Shown here: positions 8,552 through 21,400 of the stretch, piece by piece
How positions within the stretch are numbered: position 1 is the stretch's first letter
How the letters are laid out: each line of letters opens with the position of its first letter
Origin: Larix kaempferi
Lineage: Eukaryota; Streptophyta; Pinopsida; Pinales; Pinaceae
NCBI GenBank assembly: GCA_027924585.1
Contig: BSBM01001138.1
Span: 15,550,501 to 15,614,500 of the forward strand
Reading direction: 5' to 3'
DNA length: 64,000 nucleotides
Made by a program: the position numbers and the translations under genes
Notes under the pieces: generated by a model
Database searches by the model: none
The model's input: only the letters and a program-made list of their open reading frames with translations
Told to the model about the DNA's origin: nothing

Positions 8552-10008
8552 ACATCACCCCTACCAAGGATGTATATTCATCGAATAATCTTTCCGGTGG
8601 TCCCTTCAGTGAGATCCATCTTGTATCAACATCTTTTAATAGTTTGTTTCCATTTGTAATACCATCGACAAATATTTTAAACTCTAAAAACCATTTGGGA
8701 CTTCAACAAAAGTATGCATGAACCTCACGTACAAGATAGTCAACTTTTGAAACCAATGGAAAGTTGCTCACTATTTTAAATGCAAGATTCATCATGTGAG
8801 CCATACAATGAATACTAAGCATATACGATGAAGCTGAGAGTTGTAGTCTAGCACAAAGGTCATTTCTTTGTCCCTGCATTACTGATGCTCCATTTGCTCC
8901 AATGCATACCAACTTTTTTGCAATCATTGAATGATCCATACCACCAATTTCCTTCAAACTATTAATAAAAAGTTCATAAATATTTTATACTGTAGAACTT
9001 TTGCTCATTTTATAAATTCCAAGTAGATAGGAATGCCTGATATGGTCATTGAACATATAAATTCTCATGCAAATCCATGAAGTATTATCAACAATCGTAA
9101 CCTCATCCAAAGATAGTGACAAAAATGTAGTATTCACAATCTTCTCTTTCATGTCGTCCTTTTCTACTTGAGCTAGATATTTTCCCCATTCCCAACCACT
9201 CGTTAAAGACCAATGAGAAGATGGAAAATTTGGCACTTGAATAAAAGATAGATATTTCATCATTTTTGGATAATATTTCATAGGACGACCATTGGACAGG
9301 ATGTGAAATACAATGCTTAATTGTATCGTCTTCGATAACAAATTTGTTTCCATCATCTTTCCAAATTGAGAAGTGATGGTTCCTCCACTTTCCTCTAGTT
9401 TTCTCTTATTTATGAACAATTTATTGTATTCTTCTTCATATTGGAGATGTCAACCATTGGATAAGATATTTCCATCTAGTAGTAGATTTATTCTTATCAT
9501 TTACAGTTTTCTTATCATACACCTTTCCAACATGCTTCTCTATTGTGTCTAGCTTCATTTGCAATTTCACTACCTTGCCAAGTTTCCAACTACGTGAAAT
9601 GCATTTAACTTCTCATGAGGTCTCATTCTCATTTGCTGGAGGTATCGGTTCAATAAATGGGAATTTTGATACCCAATCAGATTGGAATTGTCTCCCGGAG
9701 TCCCATTGGCCTTTTTTCCTCTTCCGTGAATGGTCTATGTCACCTTGCAAGGAAAAATCTTCAACATTTGAGCTACCAATTTATGATGAAAATGCATTTG
9801 TCTCACTTTGATCACTAGAGGAATGTATTCTAACATCTATTGTATGGATTGCAGATGCATCCTCCAAAGTGTTGACATATCTCTCACTGATACCTTGCTC
9901 AAGAGAGCTTGAAGCATGAATATGATGTGGATTATTGGATTGATGTTTTTGAAAATATGATATTACATCCTTTTGTCTTGATGTTTTATTTTTGTTTCCA
10001 TGATCCAT
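8552..10008 (-). pseudogene. Degenerate hAT-type transposase (zinc finger 862-like)
   Basis: The N-terminus reads MDHGNKNKTSRQKDVISYF from 10008. After a frameshifted middle region (about 9420-9780), the frame 8552-9419 gives the DUF4371-like core: VFHILSNGRPM, SLSLDEVTIVDNTSW, LVCIGANGASVMQGQRNDL, HCMAHMMNLAF and DTRWISLKGPPERLF. In-frame stops at 8982-8984 and 8703-8705 interrupt an otherwise continuous reading. This matches plant hAT-derived proteins of the ZNF862/TTF-type class. The C-terminal dimerisation region is missing where element E begins at 8535. No terminal inverted repeats or 8-bp duplications were found. Confidence 0.8.
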
Positions 10009-13000
10009 GTTTGACATCTTACCTAATGTTCCACAATTGAAATTCCAAATCAATATAGAAACTAGAAGGAAGCCTGCATTAGAAAAATGATATAAAATTA
10101 GTACAATTGCACATTATATTGCAAGAAAACATAATGAGACAAACCATCTCCTACATTGTAAGAAAACTTAATAAAGTACTCATATTATCTAGGAAATAAG
10201 AGGTCAAACAAACGGGATATATGCAAACAAGTCAAGTGAATATTTGGACCCTTTCCCAAAATGGTTGGCCTATGGGACAGTCATATATTCTTCATTATTG
10301 CATTGAGATAAGTGAGGTACTCTACAACTTGAGTGGGGGGATATACCCATGTGCAACATTGATAAAATAAAACAAAACAAAGAGTTGTCATCTTATTTTT
10401 TTAATCACTAGAACATAAGGAAGGATTTTTTCTTAATATTTTGGCCATCTTTGGGTACGTCTGTGGATCAATTAGTTGTTCTAGGCCATGAATCAATAGT
10501 AACCAGCCTTGTATCTGCGTTCTTGGACAAGTAAGAATCCCTAAACCATGAATTTTGGGCATGGTAATAGTTGGTATGGGCATGATTAAGACCACAGCAG
10601 CAGCAAATCCAAATTTGATGAGGTTTGTGCAACTAAATCTTAATTATGTTCATGCATATGCATGGGATCAACCTCCCAACAACCATAAAAAAGCAGTTAT
10701 GTGGTAGATTTTGTTCTACATCATTGTGGTGGTGGTGGAGGCTCCACGGTGAGTGGAGGAAGGTTTCTCAACCTTCGTGACCTACGAAGAGGTTGGTCCT
10801 CCACAACTGCAACAAAAATATACTAAGTGATTAACCTAGGGGGCACTAGAACGACAAGGAACAAACAACACACCACTATAAAAATTTTCCTACAGTGATC
10901 AAGACCAGGAAAACGGAGATGAAATATAAAAGGAAAGTCTAGGATGATTAGGGCTTAGAACAAACCAGTAGAGTAGCGAAGGACAGTTACCTGGGGTCCA
11001 CAATACAGAGTCTTCGGGTGCAAGCATTTAAATAACCAACTTCGCTCCCAAATAACTGCAAGGGATTTCCTCCCACGTCTTTCCTAGGTATAGTGGAAAT
11101 ATCCTTCCACCATCACCTGTGTAAAGCCCTAAAGTTCAAAGATACTAAGGCTACCACAATTGCAGAAAGAGTCTGAGGCGACAATCGCAGGTCGAACCGA
11201 CACGTATGGGCAGGGTAACTAAGCCCGAAATCCAGAAGCACACAAGGTACTAATGGATCCCTGTACACATGACAGCTCTGGTAGATGATCAATTGAAAAG
11301 CAGGGGGGTATCACTAACAGATCAACCTCACATGACCTCGTGCTTAACTCCGGTTTGAGTGGAGCTTCCTGGCACACCTCTACAAAAATGGATTTACCTA
11401 ACGATAGTTTTACTATGATTTTGAGATTTGAACGGCCTTGGAAAATTTAATATGCTTTATTCCAAAACCCTAGCCTAAGCTAGTTGGTTTGTGTGACCTA
11501 AAAAGAAAAGTTACTAGAAAATTTTAAATTAATGGTTCTTTTTAAGTTTTTTATTTACTCAAAAGGGTAGTGCATTTGTGTGCGTAATGGTTGCAACTGA
11601 AAAAATAAATGTGTATATAACAGTGTAAAATCTTCACAATTTCCTGGTTTTTTTATCTTTCAAAACATAAAATCGTACAGTAAACCTAAAACAATCTAAA
11701 GATTTTTTATATTTTTCAAAGATGATAGTATATACGACTACAACTACTTCGAAAAAGGGGAAAATTCTTGTTATAAAGAAAATTTTCTTTTTAATTTGAT
11801 TGAATCTCGCACTAAAGAAAAGAAGGCAATGCAATTGAAATTTGGGTGTCAATTGAATATCTATCTCAACTAGACTATATGCCCTATCTATGAGGCTAAC
11901 TTAGCAAACTGCAATATAACCATAATTAGATTATAGAGAACAAAGACACAGCCACAACAACATACCTTCTCACCTGATGGGTTGAAGCTATGAGGATGAG
12001 AAAGGAAGCCACCAGAGCAATAACTTCATCAACCAGGCCTTTCTCTACACTACAATGAACCAACACCTTTGCTTCCACTTTAATCTGTCACAATAATCTC
12101 CACCTTGATTAATTACACCAAACACATGGAGCTCCACCAGTTTTAATATGGAATAAAAGAACCATTTGAACAAACAATGATAATGGCTAGATCATGAGTT
12201 TTACCCACCTGTTTGGCTTGGCAGAGATCTGTGAATGCTCTCAACAAATCTATAGTAAATGCATTTGCTTTCTCAATTTGCACTAAATTCCAAAAAAACA
12301 ATTTGCATGAAAAGGCTCACACTGATGTATTTTCAATTAATCTTAAGGTATAAAAGAATAAAACAATAAGGTACGAAATACCATAGGACTCCACCTTTAG
12401 AAAGTGTTGGTCAATTTTATCTTCATTGTATAAAAGAATAAACATGGTCATAAAACCAGTTCTATGTTTCCTTCCACATTATTCCTAATTTACAAAAGCA
12501 ACATTTGCACCCTTGTTTGCAAATTGAAGGGTATACCATGTTATCTTCCAATGAGGGAAAACGTATTGATCCACTTGTGAATGTCAAAAAGAAATATATT
12601 ATCGAATTTGAGTTCTACCCAAAGACCAAACTCCACTATCACAAATGGTACTATAATATCCACAAAGAAACAATCTTTATTTAGTGCCAGAAATTAGTGC
12701 ATACATAGTAAAACAAGATAACCAATTAAAATCTCCTAAAATAACATCATGACAATCAACATAAAATTGTCTATTTTCCATGGAAAATCCCAGTGAAGGT
12801 AACCAAAATCTACCTGTTATTTAGTAGGTTGAAATATATTTAAAAAACATAGATTCTTGTCCCCTGCACTTGTGGCAATGGTCTAAAATCATAGGCCAAA
12901 ACCTTGGTATATAGGTTGCAAATCAATGCTTATTGGTGCTAACAAGTTCATTGAGTGCTAACAAGTTCATTGACATTCTTTGACCAAATAAGATTACAAA

Positions 13001-13381
13001 CCTGTAAACCTGAAGCAAGTGTCACGTGCTTAACACATAGACCCACTATGAAATCTTTTTATATTATCAAAGGAAACAAGGGTATATACCTAACTTCTAG
13101 TATCCATACTATTAAACTAAGATCCCATTGTTGTGTTCCACAATTGAATGCACTTATCTATTTTCCCACCTCTAGAAGCAAGGAGGGCATGTTGATGAGG
13201 GGACCAAGTAATGGCCTTAACAACAACTGTGTGATCACTGAATCTCACCATAATTTGAGGTTAATGTTGGTTCCATACCAAAAGTTGTAACAAAGAAGTT
13301 AGAACCATAATTTATAGCTAAATTGTTTGGAGTCAATGAACTGAAAATATAATACTGGGCCTAGAATTCATCACATGTATC
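10009..13381. other. Intergenic, no recognised gene
   Basis: AT-rich sequence with only short chance ORFs. 11285-11345 (AGATCAACCTCACATGACCT and following) resembles 15245-15330, so at least part is an older dispersed repeat present twice in the window. A GGTGGTGGTGG run lies at about 10726. Nothing else is supported. Confidence 0.5.
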
Positions 13382-15228
13382 ATGTATCACAAAGATATTT
13401 TACCTAATTATCAATTCCACTTGATGCAATTTCTCGGTTATCATATGACCACTTCAAGCCACATACATGTGAACAAACTTAATAGAACAAGGGTTGAAAA
13501 TATCTCCAAGACTGAAGACTTACCTCAGCAGAACAAGGGTAAGAAAGTGAGAACTGAAGATGAGAATAACAGCCCAACATCATCAGGAGCTGCAAATGAG
13601 ATACATAAAAAGAAACGTAATTATTCAAGTGATAGCAGCGAGGGGGATTACAAACTAAGAAGAAAAATCCATAAACAGTATGAACATATTTCTGGGGAGT
13701 TCAAGAAGATCAAACCCACAACTTTCAATGGTGAAACTGAGAAAGGAGAGACAGCTAAATCATGCCTGTCCGGCATGAAGAAATACTTTCAAATCTATGA
13801 TTATTCAGAATCATTGAAAGCAAAGATGGCCATATACAACCTGATAGGGAAGGTAGAAATTTGGTGGCAGGACATCAAAAGAGTGAAGGGCATCAAGGAC
13901 AAGGATGTGAATTGGAGCACTTTTAAAAGGTAATTCAAGAAGAAGTTCCAATCTGAACAATATTACAAAGAAAAGTCCAAGGAATTTTATGATTTAAGAC
14001 TGGGAACCATGAACATAAAAGAGCTGAACAACAAATTTCTGAATTTGTTAAGGTATGTGCCATTCCTTGTGGAGGAGAAACCAAAGATTCAAAGATATCT
14101 GTGTTGTCTACCTTTCAACATCAAGGACAGAATAGAATATGACAATCCAAAGACCTTTGAAGAAGCCATGAGGAAAGCAACTTTCTGCTATGATACAAAT
14201 CGGAAAAGAGAAGGGATATCTAACTAGAAAAATCATAAACCCAATAACTTTGAGCTGAAGAAGAAGAATTTCAGGTTCAATGGAAATTCTGGTTTTCAAA
14301 AGAAAAACTTTCCAAATCGAAATTTCCAAGGAAACAGTCCCAGAAATAATCAACAACGGAATTTTACAGCTCTTAGAAATACCCCCAATGTTACCAGGAC
14401 TAATGACCAGAGGGAACCTATAAAATGTTTTGAGTTTCAAGGTCCTCATTATGCTTCAGAATGCCCCAAAAGGAAGCGGACAGCCAATAATATTCACTCC
14501 ATACAAGCTGAACCTACTGTGGGAGACTTGACAAGAGAGATGCCCAAAATTAATGCAGCCCTAGACAACAGGCAAGCATAGCATCAAGTCTCTATGGTAG
14601 AGATTGAAGGTATGCTACAAAACCACTTTGTTTCTATTTTGATTGATCCAGGCGCTAGCCTAAGTTATATATCTCTAGATATTGTAGAGAATTTAAATCT
14701 CAAAACAGAAAAATTTAATAAATCCTGGTTAGTTAGACTAGCAACAGGAACAAAAAGAAAAGTGTTTGATTTTGTTGAAAGTTGTGTTTTATCTATGAAT
14801 CAGTTAAAGACACAAACCAAGCTAAATGTTTTACCTTTAGGATCCTATGACATTTTAGTTGGAATGGACTGGTTAGAAGCACATCATGTTATTTTGAATT
14901 TTTATGAGAAAAGTTTTACCTGTCTAAATGATGAAGGAGAAACAATAGAAGTAAAGGGTATTCCAAGAAGGACATCACTTAGACAGATTTCAGCTATGCA
15001 AGTAAAAAGAGTAGTTAGAAAAGGATGTAAGATGTTTGCAGTGAATGTAGTACATGAGGAATTAATTACTAAAGAGGAAAAACTGAAACTAGAAGATATA
15101 CTTGTCCTAAAAGAATTCCAAGATGTTTTTCCAGAAGAGATTCCAGGGTTACCCCCTAAGAGAGATCTAGATTTTACCATTGAACTGATATCGGGTGCAG
15201 TACCAAACTCCAAATCTCCATATAGGAT
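13382..15228 (+). pseudogene. Ty3/gypsy gag-protease-RT fragment
   Basis: One reading frame with three stops (13931, 14225, 14579). Gag capsid signals are FKKIKPTTFNGE, AKMAIYNLIGKVEIWWQDI and FEEAMRKATFCYD. A basic stretch leads to a zinc knuckle whose second Cys is Phe (CFEFQGPHYASEC), so it is broken. A retropepsin-like domain follows: LIDPGASLSYISLDIV, then LPLGSYDILVGMDWLEAHHV. The linker FQDVFPEEIPGLPPKRDLDF is the standard entry into gypsy RT. Sequence stops matching RT after NSKSPYRM, so the rest of pol was cut away at about 15228. Its LTRs were not found. Confidence 0.85.
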
Positions 15229-17235
15229 GCTCCTTGTGGATGCTCGATTGATTATTGGAGGGATCTCTCAACAACTCAACCTCACACGACCTTGTGCTTG
15301 ACTCTTATGCCATAGGAGCTTCCTGGCCACACCCTTATGGTGTTATATTTCTCTCCCTAATGAGAGACACCTAAGTTTTGAAAAGTCTAAGCGATCGTGG
15401 AGGAGTTAACTCACAACTCCCTACCTCCACTATCCTACTTAAGCTATTAGGTATGTTTATAAAATAGAATTAAACAAAAGATCCTATCCAAGTTACTGAT
15501 TGCCTGCTTTAAAATTTACTTTCAAAACTTTTCAAAAGAAGTAAAACAAGTGCAACTAAAGAAAGAAATTCTTTAACTGAAATATGAAGCACCCAATCAC
15601 CACAAATATGCACTTCTCACTCACAATTTATTTCCAATGCAAGTTATAAATATGTGATTTGGAATGCACATGAAAAAATTTCTATATAAGATGTGATTTT
15701 TTTGTCTTTTCTAATGCAAAAGGTAAAAAAATTAAAGTCTAATATGTAAAACCAAACCTAAAACCTAAGCATGCAACTACTCAATCAAAAAGCTATGCAA
15801 AAGAAATTTTGTCTTTGTTTTTCAATGTGAAGCAATCCCAAATCCTTCAATATACTTGTGAAGCATTAAACCAACACTAACTTGTAAAATGAACCAACTT
15901 TTTATCCTTTTTCAAGATGAAAAACAAACTAAACTCAAATAAACACAACCAAATCAAATGCAAAATCTTTCTGATCTCATCATCAAACAGTGAAAGCATC
16001 AATAAACACTAAGCTTCTTATTCATGTAAGCATGCCAAAATTAAAAAAAAAACATACAACAAATACTTTTAGGCCAATCAAATCAAAGGACCTACTAATA
16101 AATATGGTTTGGTAAAGCTAGGTCTGCACACAAACAGTGCAATCAAGGTCCTAAACCACATAAGAGACACTTGAGTTTTCACTACAAAAGAAATACCAAA
16201 AGCATAAGAAAGGACAAGAACCTAATATAAAAAGTAAGTTCCACTCAAACAGGTATAAATAGGGTCAAATAGCCTCAATAGGTTCCATATCTAGTCAAAT
16301 AGGAGCAAATAAAATCAACTAGGTTCAAATTGGGTCAAAAAACACCAAACTAGTTCACAAAGACCCAACTTGGGTGAACAAGCCCCAGATTCTTCCAAAC
16401 AAGCCCAAATTGCTTCAAAAATATCCCAAACATCAAATTAAGATCAATCACAAAATAATACACTACTTTCAAGGGGTCCTACACAGACCTAGGATTAGCA
16501 GGGTCTCCAAAAAATGTAACCAAAACCCCCCAAACAACCTTAAAAGTGAAAAAACTCACCTACATGATGGACATGTTGGCGAATAACTAGCACAGTGGCG
16601 TGTAACACGCAAGTGAGAAGACCTTCCACCAATGTGTATGCAGCAGACATGCACCTGTAAGTGCTATGACTTGCATGTGGGTACTGAAAGTCCCAAAAAA
16701 ATGCAAATCCATTTCCCAAATTGACAATGCAAGTGTCTAATAAAACTCAATTACTATTCCTAACTTGAAATCAAACTCATACCTTCAAATATACTAGAAA
16801 AATAGACTTGTATACCCCAAATCAAATAGGCTTCTCCCTAGCGGAGTCACCAATTCTATGTGAGGAAAAGGTTCCTAATGGCTGGGGTGAGGCCACCAAT
16901 GTACTAGGGTTGACAGACAGACATCTAAGGTTCTGCAAATACGATAATTAAGTAAAAAAATTAAGGTTTGATATGTACCTTACTACATAAGGTTGATCCA
17001 AGCCTCTCCTTGAGTCCTCCTCTTTTTCTCCAATTAAGGAACCTGCAAAACTACTCCAAAACCTTCCTCAAACCAATTTGACTACAAATAGGACATTGAT
17101 ATTCAAAAGAACATGAAATGTTGATCTAATAAGCATCAATAAGTAATCAAAACAAAGATATACATGCTCACAGTGATTTGGAAAGGGAAGAATGTCTAAT
17201 ATTTTATTAATCAATGAAGCAAGTACATAATACCT
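15229..17235. other. Unassigned repeat, possibly a large LTR split by element B
   Basis: Noncoding and AT-rich. With 24765-25260 it forms one sequence if B is removed: the target site TACCT joins both sides. Reading the minus strand, 24960-24975 gives a TATA-like CTATATAAGAG and the stretch near 17195 holds AATAAAAT, which fits a minus-strand LTR. AACACGC... with CTTGCATGTGGGT near 16596-16683 recurs in altered form near 25110-25155, suggesting internal repetition. No boundaries or coding sequence are established. Confidence 0.35.
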
Positions 17236-17843
17236 TGTTGATGTATATGTAACTTCGGAATGTATTTCATTTGTGTATTATATATATATTTATTGTACCC
17301 TTATAAGAGATGTGTTATTCCTCTATAAGGAAGTGTCGTCATGTGGATTGACAAGTGTCGCAAGTGGGTGTACTTGCCGATGGGTTATTAGACCACCTTA
17401 TGGGGTCGGCCCTAATTAATATATAATATAATGTGGATGTACTCAAGTAGACAAGTCGGCCCCAGTAGGTCACTGGGCAAAAAGGTGAGTATAAATAGAG
17501 ATAGGAGATCTCTATTTTACTCACTCGGAAAAGTATCTATCTCTCTCTCTGAAAAGTGGCGCACTAGTGAGGAGGAGGAGGATCATCTGCTAGGAGACTA
17601 TCTCTGTATTATTTGGTTGTATTTTGGTTGAGCCATTGCTCTCTCTATCTCTGAGGAAGTTGTGGGGTTTTTCACCTTAGGGTTTTCCCCACGGAAACTC
17701 TGTGTCTCTTGTCTCTATGCTTTTGATTCTTGTGATGCTTGTGATGCTTGTCATATTATGATTGTCATGCATTGATATACTGTAGATGTTATTCTCTCAG
17801 CAAAGATCCTATAGTATTGTGATTTAATACTAAAAATTTAACA
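17236..17843 (+). repeat. 5' LTR of element B
   Basis: 608 bp, TGTTGATG to TTTAACA; TATA box TATAAATA at 17490-17497. It is about 98-99% identical by eye to the LTRs of A. Confidence 0.95.
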
Positions 17844-17855
17844 TGGTATCAGAGC
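17844..17855 (+). other. Primer-binding site of B (tRNA-iMet type)
   Basis: TGGTATCAGAGC directly after the 5' LTR. Confidence 0.9.
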
Positions 17856-18417
17856 TTAACTGAGAAGAAGACATTTTGCAGTGACGGAAGCTTGTATTCC
17901 TTGTTTATTGGGTTTCTCTCCACAGATTTTTGAAATTCAGTATAGTAGATTGGATCTACTCATCAAGGCGCATCTTTCTGTCCAATCAGATTTCAGTTCC
18001 AAGCATTTTCAGTTTTGGCCCTAAAAATTAGGGTTTCCACAAAAATAGGAATTTCTGGAAACTGAAGGTACAGCTAGAAGCTCCTTGCAAAAATCGAAGG
18101 TTTGAGCTTTGTATCGAGATTTTTGGCTGGGTAGATCTCTGGGAAACTCAAACCCTAATTTAGGGCTCTCCCCAGTGAACCCGGGAGGACAAAAAGGAAA
18201 TTCTGAAGGGCAAGACTTTGCTGATCTCAAATTCTGAATGTACTAGGCTGATCAGCTCTCCAAGGCGCATCTTTCTATCCTTTCGAAATTTTGAAATTCA
18301 CATTTTGAATTTTTAGGGTTTCTTTGACAAACCCTAATCCGGGACCAGATCCAGTTTTCAACACTTCAAGCGGTAAGTTCTAAATCTCTTCTATTTCCAT
18401 TTGAAGTACTCTTAAAG

Positions 18418-21400
18418 ATGTCTCTTCACACCAAGCTTGAGGATAAGCTTGAAGGGGCTGATAACTTCCGAGCCTGGAAGTATAGGATTGGGCTAATCCT
18501 GGAAGAGAATGAGTTGGACTCATATGTGAAAGAAGACATTCCTATCCCAGAGGATGAAGAGGCCAAGGCATTGCACAAGAAGAACTTGGTCAAGGCAAAG
18601 AGAATCATTGCTGATTCTATCAAAGATCATCTTATACCCCATGTGTCTTCTCTCAAGACACCCAAAGAGATGTTTGAATCTTTGACCAAGCTATTTGAAG
18701 GAAAGAACATAAATCGAAAGATGACCCTGCGGAACCAATTGAAAGCAGTGAAGTTTCAGAATGGAGAAACCATTCAATCTTACTTTTCAAGGGTCTCTCA
18801 GATCAAGGAACAATTAGAAGCAGTAGATGAAATGGTGGAGAATGGTGAGGTGGTGATGACTACTCTAAATGGCCTACCCAGGTCATGGGATTCCTTTATT
18901 CAAGGAATTTGTGCAAGGAAGAAGTTGATCTCCTTCAGTAGACTTCGGGAAGAATGCTCTCAAGAAGAAGCTAGACTTATAGCTCGTGAGGAAAAGATGG
19001 GAGGAGAAGATCAAGCTCTTGCAGCTCACACCAAAAGAAGCAAAATCAAGAAGGATCCCTCTCGCCTCAATAGGTCCCATCAAAAGAAGAACAGGAAAGA
19101 CCTAAGATGTTTCACATGCAATGAGAAGGGTCACTTTGCTTCAGATTGTCCTAAGAACAAAAGGGATAATAACAAAAATCCTAGTAAGAAGAAGAAGGGC
19201 AGCAAAAGAAGGTTTCATGCTCATGCTGCTGAAGATGATGAACCCCCAAAGAAGAAGGCTAAGGCAGAAAGTAGTAGTGATGATGATTCATCAAGTGAAG
19301 AAGAGTATGTTCTGATCTCTGCACTCACTGGTACCATCTCCCATGGTTGTAATGATTGGTTGATTGATAGTGGGGCTTCCAAACACATGATTGGGTTCAA
19401 GGAATCTTTTGTGAACCTTTCTGAACATGAATCACCCCATAAGGTGAAACTTGGGGATGATTATCAATACCCAATCAAAGGAAGTGGTGAAGCCTCTTAC
19501 AACCTAGATTCTGGAAAATCTCTGAAGATGAAGGAAGTCCTCTATGTACCTGGGCTCAAGAAAAACTTACTCTCCATCTCTGCTTTAGATGCAAAAGGTA
19601 TGAGGGTTGCATTTGTTGATGGCCAAGTTCTAATGTGGCCAAAGGGAAAGACTATTGATGATGCAGTAGTGATTGGAGAGCAAGAGGGAGGCTTGTATAA
19701 ATTAAAGGGTCAACCTGAACATGCCATGGTACATGAATCCATGGAGCCCAGTGAACTTTGGCATAGGAGACTTGCTCACATGCACTATAGAGCACTTCCA
19801 ATTGCAAGCAAGGCTGTAGAAGGTCTTCCTGAAATCAAGAACAAACATGAAGGTGTTTGCAAAGGATGTGCAAAAGGTAAGAACATTAAGAAGGCTTTCC
19901 CAAGCAGTGAAAGCAAGGCAAAAGACATCCTGGAAATCATCCACTCAGATGTATGTGGCCCCATGTCATCCAGTTCCCTAAGTGGGTATGTTTACTATGT
20001 ATCATTTATTGATGACTTCTCCAGGAAGACTTGGGTATACTTCTTGAAGGGAAAAGATGAGGTGTTTGATAAATTCAAGGAATTCAAAACCTTGATGGAG
20101 AATCAAACTGACAAGAAAATCAAGACATTCAGATCTGACAATGGTGGAGAATTCACCTCAAATGACTTCAAGAAGCTTTGCAGTGATTCCGGGATTAAGA
20201 GGGAGTTGACTGCTCCTTATAATCCTCAACAGAATGGAGTTGCAGAAAGGAAGAACAGAACTATCATGGAAGCAGCAAGGGCAATGTTGCATGACCAGGA
20301 TCTTCCTATGCATCTATGGGCAGAAGCAGCTAGAACAGCTGTATATGTGCAGAACAGAACACCCCACAAGATATTGGACAACAAGACACTAGAAGAGGTC
20401 TTTTCTGGTAAGAAACCTGAAGTCAGCCATCTCAGAATATTCGGTTGTCCAGTATATACTCATGTTCCAAAAGAGAAGAGGACTAAACTAGATCCTTCAG
20501 GAAAGAAGGGCATCTTTGTGGGTTATAGTGAAAGCTCGAAGGCTTACAGAATATATTTTCCAGGGTTCAAGAAGATTGATGTCAGCAGGGATGTAACATT
20601 TGATGAGAATTCAGCATTCATCAAATCAAGAAAGGCACCTACCGAATTTTATGAAGAACCTAAGGAAACAAGATTTCAAGACACTACCATGACTGAAGCA
20701 GTTCCAGAAACTGCTCGTGAGTTTGAAGATCCACAAGAACCTGTAGATCCACCCCGTGAGGATAACTCTCACAAGAGGAAACCTGTATGGGCTAGAGAGC
20801 TCATTCATGATGCAGAAAGATTTGGCATTCCAGAAGAAGAACACAGAGCAAAGAAGAGAACCAGATCACACACCAGTTATGTTGCTTTACTCTGTGACAT
20901 CATGAACAAAGAGCCTTCCAGTTATGAAGAGGCAGCAGAAAAGAAAGAATGGAAGGATGCTATGGTTGAGGAATACCAATCAATTATGAAGAATGATGTT
21001 TGGGATGTTGTCCCAAGACCTAAAGGGAAGTTTGTTGTGACTTCCAAGTGGATCTACAAAATCAAGCATGCTGCAGATGGCAGTGTGGAAAAATATAAAG
21101 CAAGATTCGTAGCTCGTGGTTTCTCTCAGAAGGAAGGAATAGACTATGAAGAAACCTTTGCACCTGTAGCCAGATATACTTCCATCAGAACAGTACTTGC
21201 CCTGGCTGCAGCAATGAAATGGAAGATACACCAGATGTATGTCAAGACTGCTTTCCTGAACGGTGTAGTAGAAGAGGAAGTATATGTGGAACAGCCACTC
21301 GGCTTTGAAATACATGACAGGGAATCTTATGTATGCAGATTAAAGAAAGCCTTGTATGGCTTGAAGCAAGCTCCCAGAACCTGGTATGGTAGGATGGACA

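Noticed and set aside
10862-10890. CACTATAAAAATTTTCC, a possible CACTA transposon start
   Set aside because: No partner end, no target duplication and no subterminal repeats nearby.
16178-16200. CACTACAAAAGAAA as left end of the CACTA-like element ending at 26991
   Set aside because: Only the first 8 bases match the right end and the flanking triplets (TTT and ATC) differ.
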